The notes: generated by a model not told the origin, from the letters alone. DNA of 61,707 nucleotides from Aureimonas sp. AU12 (GCF_001463705.1 NZ_BBWH01000041.1:1-61707); one strand, 5' to 3'. Positions 1 to 8,181 are shown, numbered from the stretch's first letter. Program-made: numbers and translations.

Positions 1-220
1 CGCCCCGCCGGTAGGCCGACAGAAGGCGCATCACGGCCAGCGGCGTGCGCCCGTCTCCTTCGCGCTTGGCCGTCCCGATGCCGGAGCGGCCGAGCGCGCA
101 GCGGATCCGCAGCGGCCCGGCGACGAGAATGCCCTGATTTTTGTCCATCGGGGCGGCACGAACGACGATTTCGCCGGCGTTTTGCGGATTTCGGGACCCG
201 GAGACTGGAAAAATCGCCAT
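1..220 (-). CDS. L,D-transpeptidase family protein (YkuD-type), N-terminal part only
   Basis: The first 73 residues of a gene that runs off the left edge are visible. The stretch from about residue 37 (IRCALGRSGIGTAKREGDG, then RTPLA) is the entry to the catalytic domain of the short alphaproteobacterial L,D-transpeptidases, which cross-link peptidoglycan through 3-3 bonds. The catalytic HxxG/C region lies outside the window. I chose the ATG at 220 because residues 1-36 (MAIFPVSGSR onward) continue the reading frame without a stop; an ATG at 148 is the alternative. There is no obvious signal peptide in what is visible. It is divergent from the CenR-type regulator with about 80 bp between them, which fits a shared cell-envelope theme. 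Family assignment is fairly secure; activity cannot be judged. Confidence 0.72.
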   Translation of the reverse strand, partial: MAIFPVSGSRNPQNAGEIVVRAAPMDKNQGILVAGPLRIRCALGRSGIGTAKREGDGRTPLAVMRLLSAYRRG

Positions 221-300
221 CGCGCTCACAAATTGTTTCAGACAGGCTGCCGCCTCTTGCCATTTCCGGCGGCACCCACGGCTATAACCGGGAACCTTGA

Positions 301-984
301 ATGAGCGCACGTAGCATCCTGATCGTCGATGACGACGACGAGCTTCGCAACACCCTCGTCGAACAGCTCTCTCTGCACGAGGAGTTCGCCGTCTCGCAGG
401 AGTCGAACGCGACGCGCGGCATCAACGCCGCCCGAACCGGCATCGTCGATCTCGTGCTCATGGATGTCGGTCTGCCCGACATGGACGGACGCGAGGCCGT
501 GAAGGTGCTGCGCAAGTCCGGCTTCAAGGCGCCCGTCATCATCCTGACGGGGCAGGATGCGGATGCCGATACCATTCTCGGGCTCGAGGCCGGCGCCAAC
601 GACTACGTCACCAAGCCCTTCCGCTTTGCGGTGCTCTTGGCGCGCATCCGCGCCCAGTTGCGCCAGCACGAGCAGAGCGAGGACGCCACCTTCCAGGTCG
701 GCCCCTACGTGTTCAAGCCGAGCCAGAAGGTGCTGATCGACGAGAAGGGCGGCAAGATCCGTCTGACCGAAAAGGAGACGGCGATCATCCGCTATCTCTA
801 CCGGGCCGATCGCCGCGTGGTCACGCGCGACGTGCTGCTCGAGGAGGTCTGGGGCTACAATTCCGGCGTCACCACCCACACGCTGGAAACCCACGTCTAC
901 CGCCTGCGCCAGAAGATCGAGCCCGAGCCCTCGAACGCCCGGCTCATCGTCACGGAATCGGGCGGCTACAAGCTGATGCCCTGA
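301..984 (+). CDS. cenR: Two-component response regulator, OmpR family, CenR-like
   Basis: This is a 227-residue response regulator. Residues 1-120 are a receiver domain with the acidic pocket at D10-D12, phospho-acceptor D55 (LVLMDVGLPD), T83 and K105 (VTKPF). Residues 125-227 are an OmpR/PhoB winged helix, including the recognition-helix region THTLETHVYRLRQKI. The sequence closely resembles the CenR regulator of rhizobia and Caulobacter, which with kinase CenK controls cell-envelope integrity. No partner kinase is adjacent. The ATG at 301 follows a GGGAA about 7 nt upstream. The divergent L,D-transpeptidase supports an envelope role. The symbol is by similarity recalled from the family; a different OmpR-type regulator is possible but less likely. 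Confidence 0.82.
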   Translation: MSARSILIVDDDDELRNTLVEQLSLHEEFAVSQESNATRGINAARTGIVDLVLMDVGLPDMDGREAVKVLRKSGFKAPVIILTGQDADADTILGLEAGANDYVTKPFRFAVLLARIRAQLRQHEQSEDATFQVGPYVFKPSQKVLIDEKGGKIRLTEKETAIIRYLYRADRRVVTRDVLLEEVWGYNSGVTTHTLETHVYRLRQKIEPEPSNARLIVTESGGYKLMP

Positions 985-1233
985 CGGCCTCCGGGTCGCC
1001 GCCCGGGTCGCTTGGTCGGCGCGCTCCGGCCCTTGTGGCATCGGGGAAACGCCAGAGTGGCGTTTTGGGACTTTGCGGGCGTCAGCGTTCGAAAGGGCTT
1101 TCGGATCACGCGGTTTCTTGCGATGTCGGACAGGAGGCGTTTCCCGGCTTCGCGCATGCGATGCGGTGTCGGGACGACCTCGCGACGGTGACGCCTCCCG
1201 GCGGGGGCGCGGCAAGGGGTTGAACGGTCCGGT

Positions 1234-1713
1234 ATGAGCCTCGAAAGCGACATGGAGGTTCTGGGCGAGGTCTCCCTGTTTCGGGATCTGACGCGCGACC
1301 AGCTCCGCCTCCTCGCCTTCGGCGCCGAGCACCGGTTCCTGCGCACCGGCGAGATCCTGTTCCGCGCCGAGGCCCGCGCCGATGCCGGTTTCGTGGTCGC
1401 CTCGGGCGACGTCCATCTGGTGACCGGCGAGGGCGAGGCCAGAAGTGTCGTGCGCACCGTCGGCCGCGGTACGCTGCTCGGCGAGATGGCGCTGATGGCC
1501 GACACGCGCCGGCCGACTTCGGCGGTAACGGCCACCGATTGCGACCTCATCCGCATCTCGCGCCCGCTGTTCCGGCGCATGCTGCAGGAATATCCCGAGA
1601 TCGCCGGCGCGCTGCACGATCGCATCCGCGCCGACTTCCTCGACATGGCCGCGCGCATCCTGGCGCTGGCCGACGTGTTCGAGGACGACGAGGACGACGT
1701 CCCGGCCGCCTGA
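1234..1713 (+). CDS. Cyclic nucleotide-binding domain protein without DNA-binding domain
   Basis: A 159-residue protein that is essentially one cyclic-nucleotide-binding beta-barrel (residues about 12-120), with the phosphate-binding-cassette-like stretch GTLLGEMALMADTRRPTSAVTA at about 84-105. The canonical cassette is GELAL..RxA; here GEMAL and RRPTSA fit well. Unlike Crp/Fnr regulators there is no C-terminal helix-turn-helix. The tail after residue 130 is a helix followed by an acidic end (EDDEDD). Such proteins often act as stand-alone sensors, but the ligand is unknown. The last codons are also the left arm of a 21-bp terminator stem shared with the convergent TonB receptor gene. The start ATG is preceded by AAGGGG at a long spacing. 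Confidence 0.75.
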   Translation: MSLESDMEVLGEVSLFRDLTRDQLRLLAFGAEHRFLRTGEILFRAEARADAGFVVASGDVHLVTGEGEARSVVRTVGRGTLLGEMALMADTRRPTSAVTATDCDLIRISRPLFRRMLQEYPEIAGALHDRIRADFLDMAARILALADVFEDDEDDVPAA

Positions 1714-1737
1714 GCTGGCCGGGACGTCGTCCTCGTC
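1687..1737. terminator. Bidirectional terminator hairpin, 21-bp perfect stem
   Basis: Positions 1687-1707 and 1717-1737 are perfect inverse complements (21 bp) with a 9-nt loop. The left arm lies inside the last codons of the cyclic-nucleotide-binding gene. The right arm reaches into the stop codon of the convergent TonB receptor gene. It should end transcription from both sides. There is no long T run, so this is an inference from stem strength and position. Confidence 0.7.
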
Positions 1738-3874
1738 AGAAGCGGTAGCGCACCGAGCCGATGACGTTGCGCTCGGGCTCCTTGTAGCAGAAGCTTGACG
1801 AGCAGACCTGCGCATCCTCGTCCAAGATGTTGGTGCCGTTCACCTGCAGTCGCAGCCCCTCGACCTGTGGCACGTCGTAATGGGCCACCGCATCGACGAA
1901 GATGCGCGCGTCGTTCTCGAAGCTGTTCTCGTCGTCGCCGAAGCTGGTGGAGAGGTAGCGGAGACCCGCGCCGAAGCCGAGCCCCTCGGCCGCGCCGCCC
2001 TGAATCGTGTAGTCGCCCCAGAGCGACACGGTGTGGCGCGGCGTCGAAGAGAGCGTATTGCCGGTCGTCGACGCCGTCCCTTCCACGATCTCGAGATCGG
2101 TATAGGCATAGGCGAGCGTCGCGTTCAGCCCCTCCATCAGCGAGGCCGTCCCTTCCAGCTCGAAGCCGCGGGAGCGAAGCTCGCCACGCTGTACCGCCTC
2201 GTTCGTTCCGGTTTGCTGGTTCACGTCGAAGAACACGCCGTTCTTCTGCGTGATGTCGAAGACCGAGGCGGTGAGCAGCGTGTTCCAGCCGGGGATCTGG
2301 TACTTGACGCCCGCCTCGACCTGCTCGGCGGTGGTCGGCACAAAGGCCTCGCCGCTCGGGCCGGTGCCGATGTTGGGGGTGAAGGCGGTGGAGTAGCTGA
2401 CGTAAGGGGCGATGCCGCTGTCGAAGAGATAGCTGGCGCCGACCCGCCCCGAAAACTTCGAATCGCGCTGCTCGGGCGCATCCGTCAGCGTCTCCGGCGT
2501 GCCCGCGGCGGTGTTCGTCCACACCCAGTCGTGGCGCCCGCCGAAGGTCAGCCGCACCCGGTCGATCGCCACCTCGTCCTGGAGATAGAGCCCGACCTGC
2601 GACTGGGTCTGCTCGGAGGCGACAGAATAGGCGGGCGTCGGCACCGGGCCGGGATAGCGCGGCGCCGAGACGACGAGCGAGGGCGCCGAACCATAGCCTT
2701 CGAGATCCTTGAAGTAAGCGATCGAGGCATCGACGCCGCCGAGCAGCTTGTGCCGCAGGGGGCCGGTGTCGAAATCGGCCTGCAGCTGCGTGTCGGAGAC
2801 CGCGCCCTTCAGCGTCTGGTCGAGATTGCCCGAGCCGCGCGACACCACGCCGTTCACCGGCGCTCCGAAGGCGTAGACATACTCGCCGTAGACGTCGAGC
2901 GCCTGATAGCGGGCCTTCTGGCGGAAGGTGAAGGTGTCGTCCAGCTTGCGCTCGAGTTCGAAGCCGATGCGCCCCTGCGTCTGGTCGAGATCGTTGAAGG
3001 CGGGATCGCCGGCCGCGACGTCGGTGACGCGGTTGTTGTCGTTGACATAGGCGAAGGTGCCGCCCGAGCGCGAGCGCGTCAGTTCGCCGAGGATGGTCAG
3101 CGAGGTGTCGCCATCGGGCTGGATCGAGAAGGCGGGGGCGATCGTCAGCCGGTCGTCGGAGGCGAAGGCGTAGTCGGTGTCGGCATCGCGCGCCACGCCC
3201 GTCACGCGGTACTGCGCGATCTCGGACCCGCCGAGCGGGCCGGCGGCATCGAAGTTGACTTGCGCCCGGCTGTTGGAGCCGACCTGCGCTTCCACCTCGC
3301 GAAAGGGCGCCACGGTCGGGCGCTTGGAGCGCAGATCGACGATGCCGCCGGCGTTGGAGGAACCGTAGAGGCCGGCCGACGGACCCTTGAGGATCGACAG
3401 GCCCTCCAGTCCGTAGGGCTCGATGTCGAAGGTCGAGAAGCCGAAGTTGAACTCGCGCAGGCCGTCGCGGAAGAGCCCGGTATAGGTCGCCGGCAGGCCG
3501 CGGATGAAGAAGGCGTCGAAGCGCGGGTCGAGGCCGTAGGCGCCGATGCGCACGCCCGGCACATAACCGATCGCATCGGCCAGCGTCTGGGGATTGCGGT
3601 CATCGAGCTGGCGTTCGGTGACGACCGAGACCGCCTGCGGCACTTCGAGGAGCGGCGTGTTCGTCTTCGTGGCGCTGGCGGTAGTGGTGGTGACGTAGCC
3701 GTCGGTCACGAAGCCGTCCGCCGAGGCGCCGGCGACACCGCCGCCCTTGCCCTTGCCCGTGACCTCGGCACCGGCATCCACCGTCACGGTGTCGAGCACG
3801 ACATCCTGCGCGAATGCGGGTGCGCCTGCCGCCAGCAGCGCGAGGACGCTGGTGCCCAGCCGAACCCTGCGCAT
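1736..3874 (-). CDS. TonB-dependent siderophore receptor
   Basis: An outer-membrane receptor of about 712 residues. From the chosen start (RRVRLGTSVLALLAAGAPAFAQ after Met) there is a clear signal peptide with an AFA-Q cleavage site. The TonB box region (DVVLDTVTVDA) follows, then a plug domain (LEVPQAVSVVTERQLDDRN, FFIRGLP, ILKGPSAGLYGSSNAGGIVD) and a 22-strand-type barrel ending in the expected terminal Phe (SVRYRF). The family imports ferric siderophores with TonB-ExbBD energy. An in-frame ATG at 3943 would add 23 residues before the signal peptide and is less likely. No siderophore biosynthesis or ABC uptake genes are nearby. A TGA-N9-TCA iron box sits upstream at 4001-4015, implying RirA-type control. 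Substrate is unknown. Confidence 0.9.
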   Translation of the reverse strand: MRRVRLGTSVLALLAAGAPAFAQDVVLDTVTVDAGAEVTGKGKGGGVAGASADGFVTDGYVTTTTASATKTNTPLLEVPQAVSVVTERQLDDRNPQTLADAIGYVPGVRIGAYGLDPRFDAFFIRGLPATYTGLFRDGLREFNFGFSTFDIEPYGLEGLSILKGPSAGLYGSSNAGGIVDLRSKRPTVAPFREVEAQVGSNSRAQVNFDAAGPLGGSEIAQYRVTGVARDADTDYAFASDDRLTIAPAFSIQPDGDTSLTILGELTRSRSGGTFAYVNDNNRVTDVAAGDPAFNDLDQTQGRIGFELERKLDDTFTFRQKARYQALDVYGEYVYAFGAPVNGVVSRGSGNLDQTLKGAVSDTQLQADFDTGPLRHKLLGGVDASIAYFKDLEGYGSAPSLVVSAPRYPGPVPTPAYSVASEQTQSQVGLYLQDEVAIDRVRLTFGGRHDWVWTNTAAGTPETLTDAPEQRDSKFSGRVGASYLFDSGIAPYVSYSTAFTPNIGTGPSGEAFVPTTAEQVEAGVKYQIPGWNTLLTASVFDITQKNGVFFDVNQQTGTNEAVQRGELRSRGFELEGTASLMEGLNATLAYAYTDLEIVEGTASTTGNTLSSTPRHTVSLWGDYTIQGGAAEGLGFGAGLRYLSTSFGDDENSFENDARIFVDAVAHYDVPQVEGLRLQVNGTNILDEDAQVCSSSFCYKEPERNVIGSVRYRF

Positions 3875-3986
3875 CCGTTTTTCCGATCGCCGGACAAGGG
3901 AGAAGGCCAGGACGGGACGAATCGGACGAGAGGACATGAGCATCGCTGCCGGTTGGCCGGGACCCGATGCTCCGGCGGACCGCCTA

Positions 3987-4016
3987 TCGCTACGTAAACA
4001 TGAGTAAACGAGTCAA
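3987..4016 (-). promoter_or_regulatory. Candidate promoter with iron-responsive operator (TGA-N9-TCA)
   Basis: Positions 4001-4015 read TGA GTAAACGAG TCA, an exact match to the iron-responsive operator pattern bound by RirA in rhizobia. It overlaps a TTGACT -35-like hexamer on the minus strand (4016-4011). A weak TAGCGA -10 candidate follows at 3992-3987 after an 18-bp spacer. It lies about 113 bp upstream of the chosen TonB receptor start, so repression under iron-replete conditions is expected. The motif is seen; the regulator is inferred. Confidence 0.55.
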
Positions 4017-4241
4017 TTTCAGAACCTGGGATGAGGGCACTCCCAAAAGAGCCCGTTCGAGCGCGATTCGGCGGTCCGGTCAACAACTTGGCGACCGGGG
4101 GTAGCAACGAGATGCGCTTGCAGCTCGTCGTTTCGCTGGGTCTCCGATGCGATCAGGCCACAGGTTCCGGAACCCATTCCAGAGCCGATCCGCGGCGCAC
4201 ACGTCCTTCCGAACCGAAAGGGATCAGACGGCCGAGAAGGA

Positions 4242-4985
4242 TCAGACGGGATGACCGAAGAGGTAGCCCTGCACCGCGTCGACGCCGAGCGTTCGCAGGG
4301 TGCGAAGCTGGAGCACCGTCTCGACGCCTTCAGCCACCGTGCGGGCGCCGATCGCCCGGCCGAAATGCACGAGGCCGGTGAGGAGCGCGACGCGGGCGGG
4401 GCAGCGATCGATGTCCTTCGTCAGGCTGACGTCGAGCTTCATGAGGTCCGGCTGCAGGCTGAGGATGTGCCGCATGTTGGCGTAGCCCGCGCCGACATCG
4501 TCGACGGCCACCCGCACGCCTCGCTCGCGAAGCGGCCTCAGGGCACGCACGATGGACGCATAGTCGTCGATCCGCGTGTGCTCGGTCAGTTCGAGCACGA
4601 TCTGGCGGAGATCGACGGCGGAGAGGACGGTGGCGAGCCGGAAATCGCACAGCGCCTCTGGGGAGACATTGAGGGCGAGATAGTCGCTGCAGGGAATGGC
4701 GCGCAGGCCGCCGAGGGCGGCCGCCATCGTATCGAACTCGAGTTCGAGCCCGAGCCCCACCTCGTCGGCTTCCTGAAACCACTGGTCGGGCGACTGATAA
4801 GGCTCGACGTCGAACCGCGTCAGGCATTCGAGGCCTTCGATGCGGTTGTCGGCGAGGCTGAAGAGCGGCTGGTAGGCGGTCCGGAAGGCGTGGGATTCGA
4901 TGATCTGGCGAATGCGGGATCGCTTGAGGCGAGTGGTCGCCTCGTGGCCCGGTCGAACGGCGGCGGTCTTGAGAATGGGCTGCAT
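4242..4985 (-). CDS. Stand-alone EAL domain protein (c-di-GMP phosphodiesterase)
   Basis: A 247-residue protein consisting almost only of an EAL domain (from about residue 25). Expected motifs are present: E53-C54-L55 in place of EAL, N106 in NVSP, the LELTE motif (E132, E135), D162-D163 in VDDVGAGYAN, K183 (LMKLD), E219 (AEGVET) and Q239 (QGY). Metal- and general-base residues therefore look intact, and only the middle Ala of EAL is changed to Cys. Phosphodiesterase activity is plausible. There is no membrane segment or sensor domain; residues 1-24 are a short basic lead. It lies 180 bp downstream of the DUF5648-repeat gene on the same strand, with a strong hairpin between them, so cotranscription is uncertain. 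Confidence 0.88.
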   Translation of the reverse strand: MQPILKTAAVRPGHEATTRLKRSRIRQIIESHAFRTAYQPLFSLADNRIEGLECLTRFDVEPYQSPDQWFQEADEVGLGLELEFDTMAAALGGLRAIPCSDYLALNVSPEALCDFRLATVLSAVDLRQIVLELTEHTRIDDYASIVRALRPLRERGVRVAVDDVGAGYANMRHILSLQPDLMKLDVSLTKDIDRCPARVALLTGLVHFGRAIGARTVAEGVETVLQLRTLRTLGVDAVQGYLFGHPV

Positions 4986-5107
4986 GATCGGTCTCCACGG
5001 GGTGCGGATGGCTCGTTCGTTCGGGATCGCAGCAAGGGCGTGGGGGGATCGGGCGGGCGGCGATGCCGACGCCGGTTTTCGCGGCGGCGGGATCCCCGCG
5101 GCATTCG

Positions 5108-5135
5108 TGCTCCCGGCCCCGGCCGGCCGGGAGCA
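5108..5135 (-). terminator. Candidate terminator, 11-bp perfect GC stem
   Basis: Arms 5108-5118 and 5125-5135 (TGCTCCCGGCC / GGCCGGGAGCA) are perfect complements with a 6-nt loop. The hairpin starts 31 bp after the stop codon of the DUF5648-repeat gene. It has no T tract, so function as an intrinsic terminator is inferred from position and stem strength. Confidence 0.5.
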
Positions 5136-5165
5136 GCCTTGTCGTTCACCGGAGGGCCGCAGCCC

Positions 5166-6005
5166 TCACGCGGCATCGACGTAATAGGCGATGCCGTCGT
5201 AGTGATATTGCGGAAGATTCTGCTTGGTCAGCGCGACCTCCGTTTCACTCGCCGTGTAGAAATGCGCACCGGTCTCGGTGTTGTAGAAGCGATAGAGTGC
5301 CTCGTGCGCGCCGCCGCCGTCGTCGGCATAGGCCGTGTAGGCGACGCCCTCGAACTGGTAGTTCGGAAGGGTGGCCTTCACGAGGTCGCGCTCGGCTTCG
5401 TTCGCCGTGTAGAAGTGGGTGCCGGTGTCGCGGTTGTAGAAGCGGAAGACCTCGGGGCCGGCATCGGCATTCGCCGCGACGTCGAAGGCATTGCCCTCGA
5501 AGTGGAACTGCGGGGACTGGGCGATGACGATATCCCGCTCGCTCTCGCTCGCCGTGTAGAAGTGGACGCCCGTCTCGACGTTGTAGAAGCGGTAGACGTC
5601 GTCATGGGCCGCACCGGCTCCACCCGTGGGCGGAACCTCGATGATGGCGCCCCCCGCCCCGATGCCGAGGTTGAGGTCGATGAGGGACCCGTTCGCACCA
5701 TGCGCGAGGATCTTGCCGCCGACGGAGACGAGCGGGCTGTTCGACGTGCTGCCGCCGATGTCGAGACCGACATCGATGAGCGCCCCGTTCGCAGCCTTCT
5801 GCAGAACGTTGCCATCGACCACGACGAGGCTGCCGCCCGACAGGAGCGACGCCTTGAGGTCGAGAAGGCTGACGGCCGAAGGGTTCAGGATGCTGGAAAG
5901 ATTGGGGGACGCGCCGCCGGATGTGCCGCCGGACGTGCCGCCGCCCAGACCTGCCAAGAGGTCGATGAGGTTGACCGTATTGCCGAGAACATTGTCGAGT
6001 AGCAT
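5166..6005 (-). CDS. DUF5648-repeat protein with glycine-rich N-terminal half
   Basis: A 279-residue protein. The C-terminal half has three tandem repeats of about 48 residues (approximately 137-183, 184-232, 233-279). Each opens with RFYN-x-(E/D)TG-x-HFYTA and ends with an F/Y-x-G-x-A block, the pattern of DUF5648. The N-terminal half has a Gly/Ser/Thr tract (about 20-33) and two similar segments (ANGALIDVGLDIG, ANGSLIDLNLGIG). No signal peptide or membrane segment is seen. The ATG at 6005 is chosen over the longer in-frame start because GGAGG lies 6 nt upstream. DUF5648 repeats occur in extracellular or surface proteins of unknown role, so non-classical secretion is possible but unproven. 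An EAL protein lies downstream. Confidence 0.7.
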   Translation of the reverse strand: MLLDNVLGNTVNLIDLLAGLGGGTSGGTSGGASPNLSSILNPSAVSLLDLKASLLSGGSLVVVDGNVLQKAANGALIDVGLDIGGSTSNSPLVSVGGKILAHGANGSLIDLNLGIGAGGAIIEVPPTGGAGAAHDDVYRFYNVETGVHFYTASESERDIVIAQSPQFHFEGNAFDVAANADAGPEVFRFYNRDTGTHFYTANEAERDLVKATLPNYQFEGVAYTAYADDGGGAHEALYRFYNTETGAHFYTASETEVALTKQNLPQYHYDGIAYYVDAA

Positions 6006-6216
6006 AATATGCCTCCATACGATGTCTGCTGGGATGTAACCCAGAGACATATCAGGCAACCCAAGGTTCTTTTCCAGCGTGTGTCGGCACCCCCGGCCTC
6101 GAAGTTCGAGGACGTGGTTGCGGGTCTCCTAATTTTGCAAGACAGACTGATCGTAAGCCACGGCCAGTTCCGCGCGCGCTGCATGCCCGCGCCCTTTTGC
6201 AGCCATGCCTGCGAAG

Positions 6217-6265
6217 GCGCGGCCGCGGGGCGTGAAGGGGCGATGAGGCGGGTTTGCGGCCGCGC
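6217..6265 (-). terminator. Weak candidate terminator: 10-bp inverted repeat with 29-nt loop
   Basis: GCGCGGCCGC at 6217-6226 pairs perfectly with 6256-6265, directly after the xthA stop codon. The loop is long and there is no T run, so it may be chance in GC-rich DNA. The rest of the 262-bp gap up to the DUF5648 gene start holds no convincing gene. Confidence 0.3.
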
Positions 6266-6267
6266 GG

Positions 6268-7071
6268 CTAGAAGGCGAAGCGGGCGATGACCGGGACGTG
6301 GTCGGACGGGCGCTCCCAGCCGCGCGCCTCGCGCAGGACCTCGATGTCCCGGAGGTCGGCCACGAGATCGCCGGATCCCCAGATGTGGTCGAGACGGCGT
6401 CCCTTGTCGGCGGCGTCCCAATCCTTAGCCCGGTAGCTCCACCACGTGTAGAGCTTCGCGGGTTCGGGAATGTGGTGACGCATCAGGTCGGACCAGCCGC
6501 CCTCTGCGATGACCCGCGTCATGCCCTCGGTCTCGACCGGCGTGTGCGAGACGATCTTGAGGAGCTGTTTGTGCGACCAGACGTCGGCTTCCAGCGGCGC
6601 GATGTTCAGATCGCCGACGAGGATAGCCGAAACGTCCGGCTCGCCGGAAGCGCGCATCGCCCGCATCTCCTCGAGGAAATCGAGCTTGTGGCGGAACTTG
6701 GGGTTGATCGCGGCATCGGGCTCGTCACCGCCGGCCGGCACGTAAAGGTTATGGATGCGGATCCGACGCTCGCCGGCATCGAGACGCACCGACAGGTGGC
6801 GCGCGTCGCCGATGGCGCAGAAATCCTGCCGTACCACGTCGTCGAACGGCCGCTTCGAGATCGTCGCGACGCCGTGATAGCCCTTCTGCCCGTGGATCGC
6901 GACATGATCGTAGCCCAGCGCATGGAAGGCGGCGTGCGGGAACAGGTCGTTCGGGCACTTCGTCTCCTGCAGGCAGAGGACGTCGGGATCGAAGCGGCGC
7001 AGGAAGTCCTCCACGATCGGCAGCCGCAGCCGAACCGAGTTGATGTTCCAGGTGGCGATCGTGAAGGGCAT
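6268..7071 (-). CDS. xthA: Exodeoxyribonuclease III
   Basis: A 267-residue member of the ExoIII/APE1 family, which removes 3' blocks and cuts at abasic sites in base excision repair. The sequence opens MPFTIATWNINSVRLR (metal-site Asn). It carries the metal-binding Glu in LQETKCP, the Tyr/Asp region YVPAGGDEPD, the catalytic GDLNIAP, the RLDHIWGS block and the terminal SDHVPV with catalytic His. Length is typical. It lies in the neighbourhood of lolA and ftsK, an association seen in alphaproteobacteria, but here it is separated from them by a hydrolase and a lipoprotein gene. Nothing odd is seen. Confidence 0.95.
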   Translation of the reverse strand: MPFTIATWNINSVRLRLPIVEDFLRRFDPDVLCLQETKCPNDLFPHAAFHALGYDHVAIHGQKGYHGVATISKRPFDDVVRQDFCAIGDARHLSVRLDAGERRIRIHNLYVPAGGDEPDAAINPKFRHKLDFLEEMRAMRASGEPDVSAILVGDLNIAPLEADVWSHKQLLKIVSHTPVETEGMTRVIAEGGWSDLMRHHIPEPAKLYTWWSYRAKDWDAADKGRRLDHIWGSGDLVADLRDIEVLREARGWERPSDHVPVIARFAF

Positions 7072-7265
7072 CGGCGACTTTCGGAGAGGCGAGGCTCGAA
7101 GCCGGTGGGTTAGGCGATGCGCCCCCTCGCCACAAGGGCCGGGACGCTGCGTCCATCGCCGTCCGGCGACGCCCCTCGCGCAACGGAACGTCGGGGTTGG
7201 CGTTGAACGACAGGAGGCGCGCGCGGCGGATCGGCGCCGCCGCGAACGGGAGACGGCATCGCATC

Positions 7266-8147
7266 ATGTTCGAAGGCTTCGAGACGCGCATCCTGCCCGG
7301 CGAGGGTGCCGAGATTTCCTGCCGCATCGCCGGGTCCGGACCTCCTCTCCTCCTCCTCCACGGCTACCCGCAGACCGGCGCGATGTGGGCCGGCATCGCC
7401 GGCGATCTCGCGCAGCGCTTCACGGTGGTCGTCGCCGACCTCAGGGGCTACGGGCAGTCCTCGACACCTGAGTCCACCGGAGGCGAAGCCTATTCGAAGC
7501 GCCGCATGGCCGCCGACATGGTGGCGGTCATGGCGGGTCTGGGCTTCGAGCGCTTCCGCGTCGCCGGCCACGATCGCGGCGCCCGCGTCGCCTACCGGAT
7601 GGCACTCGACCATCCCGGTACGGTCGAGCAGCTGGTGCTTCTCGACATCATCCCCACTCTCGAAATGTGGGACCGGGTGGATGCCGCCCGCATGCTGTCG
7701 ACCTATCACTGGGCCTTCCTCGCCCAACCCAACCCGCTGCCCGAGCGCCTGATCTCGGCCGATCCCGTGTTCTATCTCGACCACACGCTGGCGAGTTGGA
7801 CGAAGGGCCGCTCCACCGCAGCCTTCGCCCCGGACGCGCTGGCGGAGTATCGCAAGTGCTTCTCGAGCGCGAGCGCGGTGCACGGCGCCTGCGAGGACTA
7901 CCGCGCCGGCGCGACGCTCGACCGGGCGCACGACGAAGAAACCCGCGCGAGCGGCCGGCGCATCACCTGCCCGACGCTCATTCTCTGGGGTACCGAGGGC
8001 ACGCCGGCCTCGACCGGCGACCCACTGGCGATCTGGCGCAACTGGGCCGAGACCGTCGAGGGCGAGGCGATCGAAAGCGGGCACTTTCTCGTGGAGGAGG
8101 CGCCCAAGCCGACGCTGCGGGCGATGCGGTCCTTCTTCGAACGCTGA
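7266..8147 (+). CDS. Alpha/beta hydrolase, fluoroacetate dehalogenase-like
   Basis: A 293-residue alpha/beta hydrolase. From the ATG at 7266 the nucleophile motif is AGHDRGA with D103 in place of Ser, as in haloacid and haloalkane dehalogenases. Residues D103, R104, R107, D127, H148-W149, Y212 and H273 match the catalytic triad, carboxylate-binding Arg pair and halide pocket of the Rhodopseudomonas fluoroacetate dehalogenase (D110, R111, R114, D134, H155, W156, Y219, H280) with a constant shift of seven. The family hydrolyses fluoro- or chloroacetate to glycolate. The in-frame ATG at 7197 would add 23 basic residues and is unlikely. No haloacid transporter or regulator is next to it. Another carboxylic-acid substrate cannot be excluded. 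Confidence 0.82.
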   Translation: MFEGFETRILPGEGAEISCRIAGSGPPLLLLHGYPQTGAMWAGIAGDLAQRFTVVVADLRGYGQSSTPESTGGEAYSKRRMAADMVAVMAGLGFERFRVAGHDRGARVAYRMALDHPGTVEQLVLLDIIPTLEMWDRVDAARMLSTYHWAFLAQPNPLPERLISADPVFYLDHTLASWTKGRSTAAFAPDALAEYRKCFSSASAVHGACEDYRAGATLDRAHDEETRASGRRITCPTLILWGTEGTPASTGDPLAIWRNWAETVEGEAIESGHFLVEEAPKPTLRAMRSFFER

Positions 8148-8181
8148 GGTCTCAGGGCCCCACACCTGCGGGGCTGGGAGC

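Noticed and set aside
238-1815. Long minus-strand open frame across cenR
   Set aside because: It is a high-GC shadow of cenR and the cyclic-nucleotide-binding gene; it has no domain logic and low-complexity Arg/Ala composition.
1880-3997. Plus-strand open frame of 705 codons opposite the TonB receptor
   Set aside because: Antisense shadow; the minus strand encodes a complete receptor with signal peptide, plug and terminal Phe.
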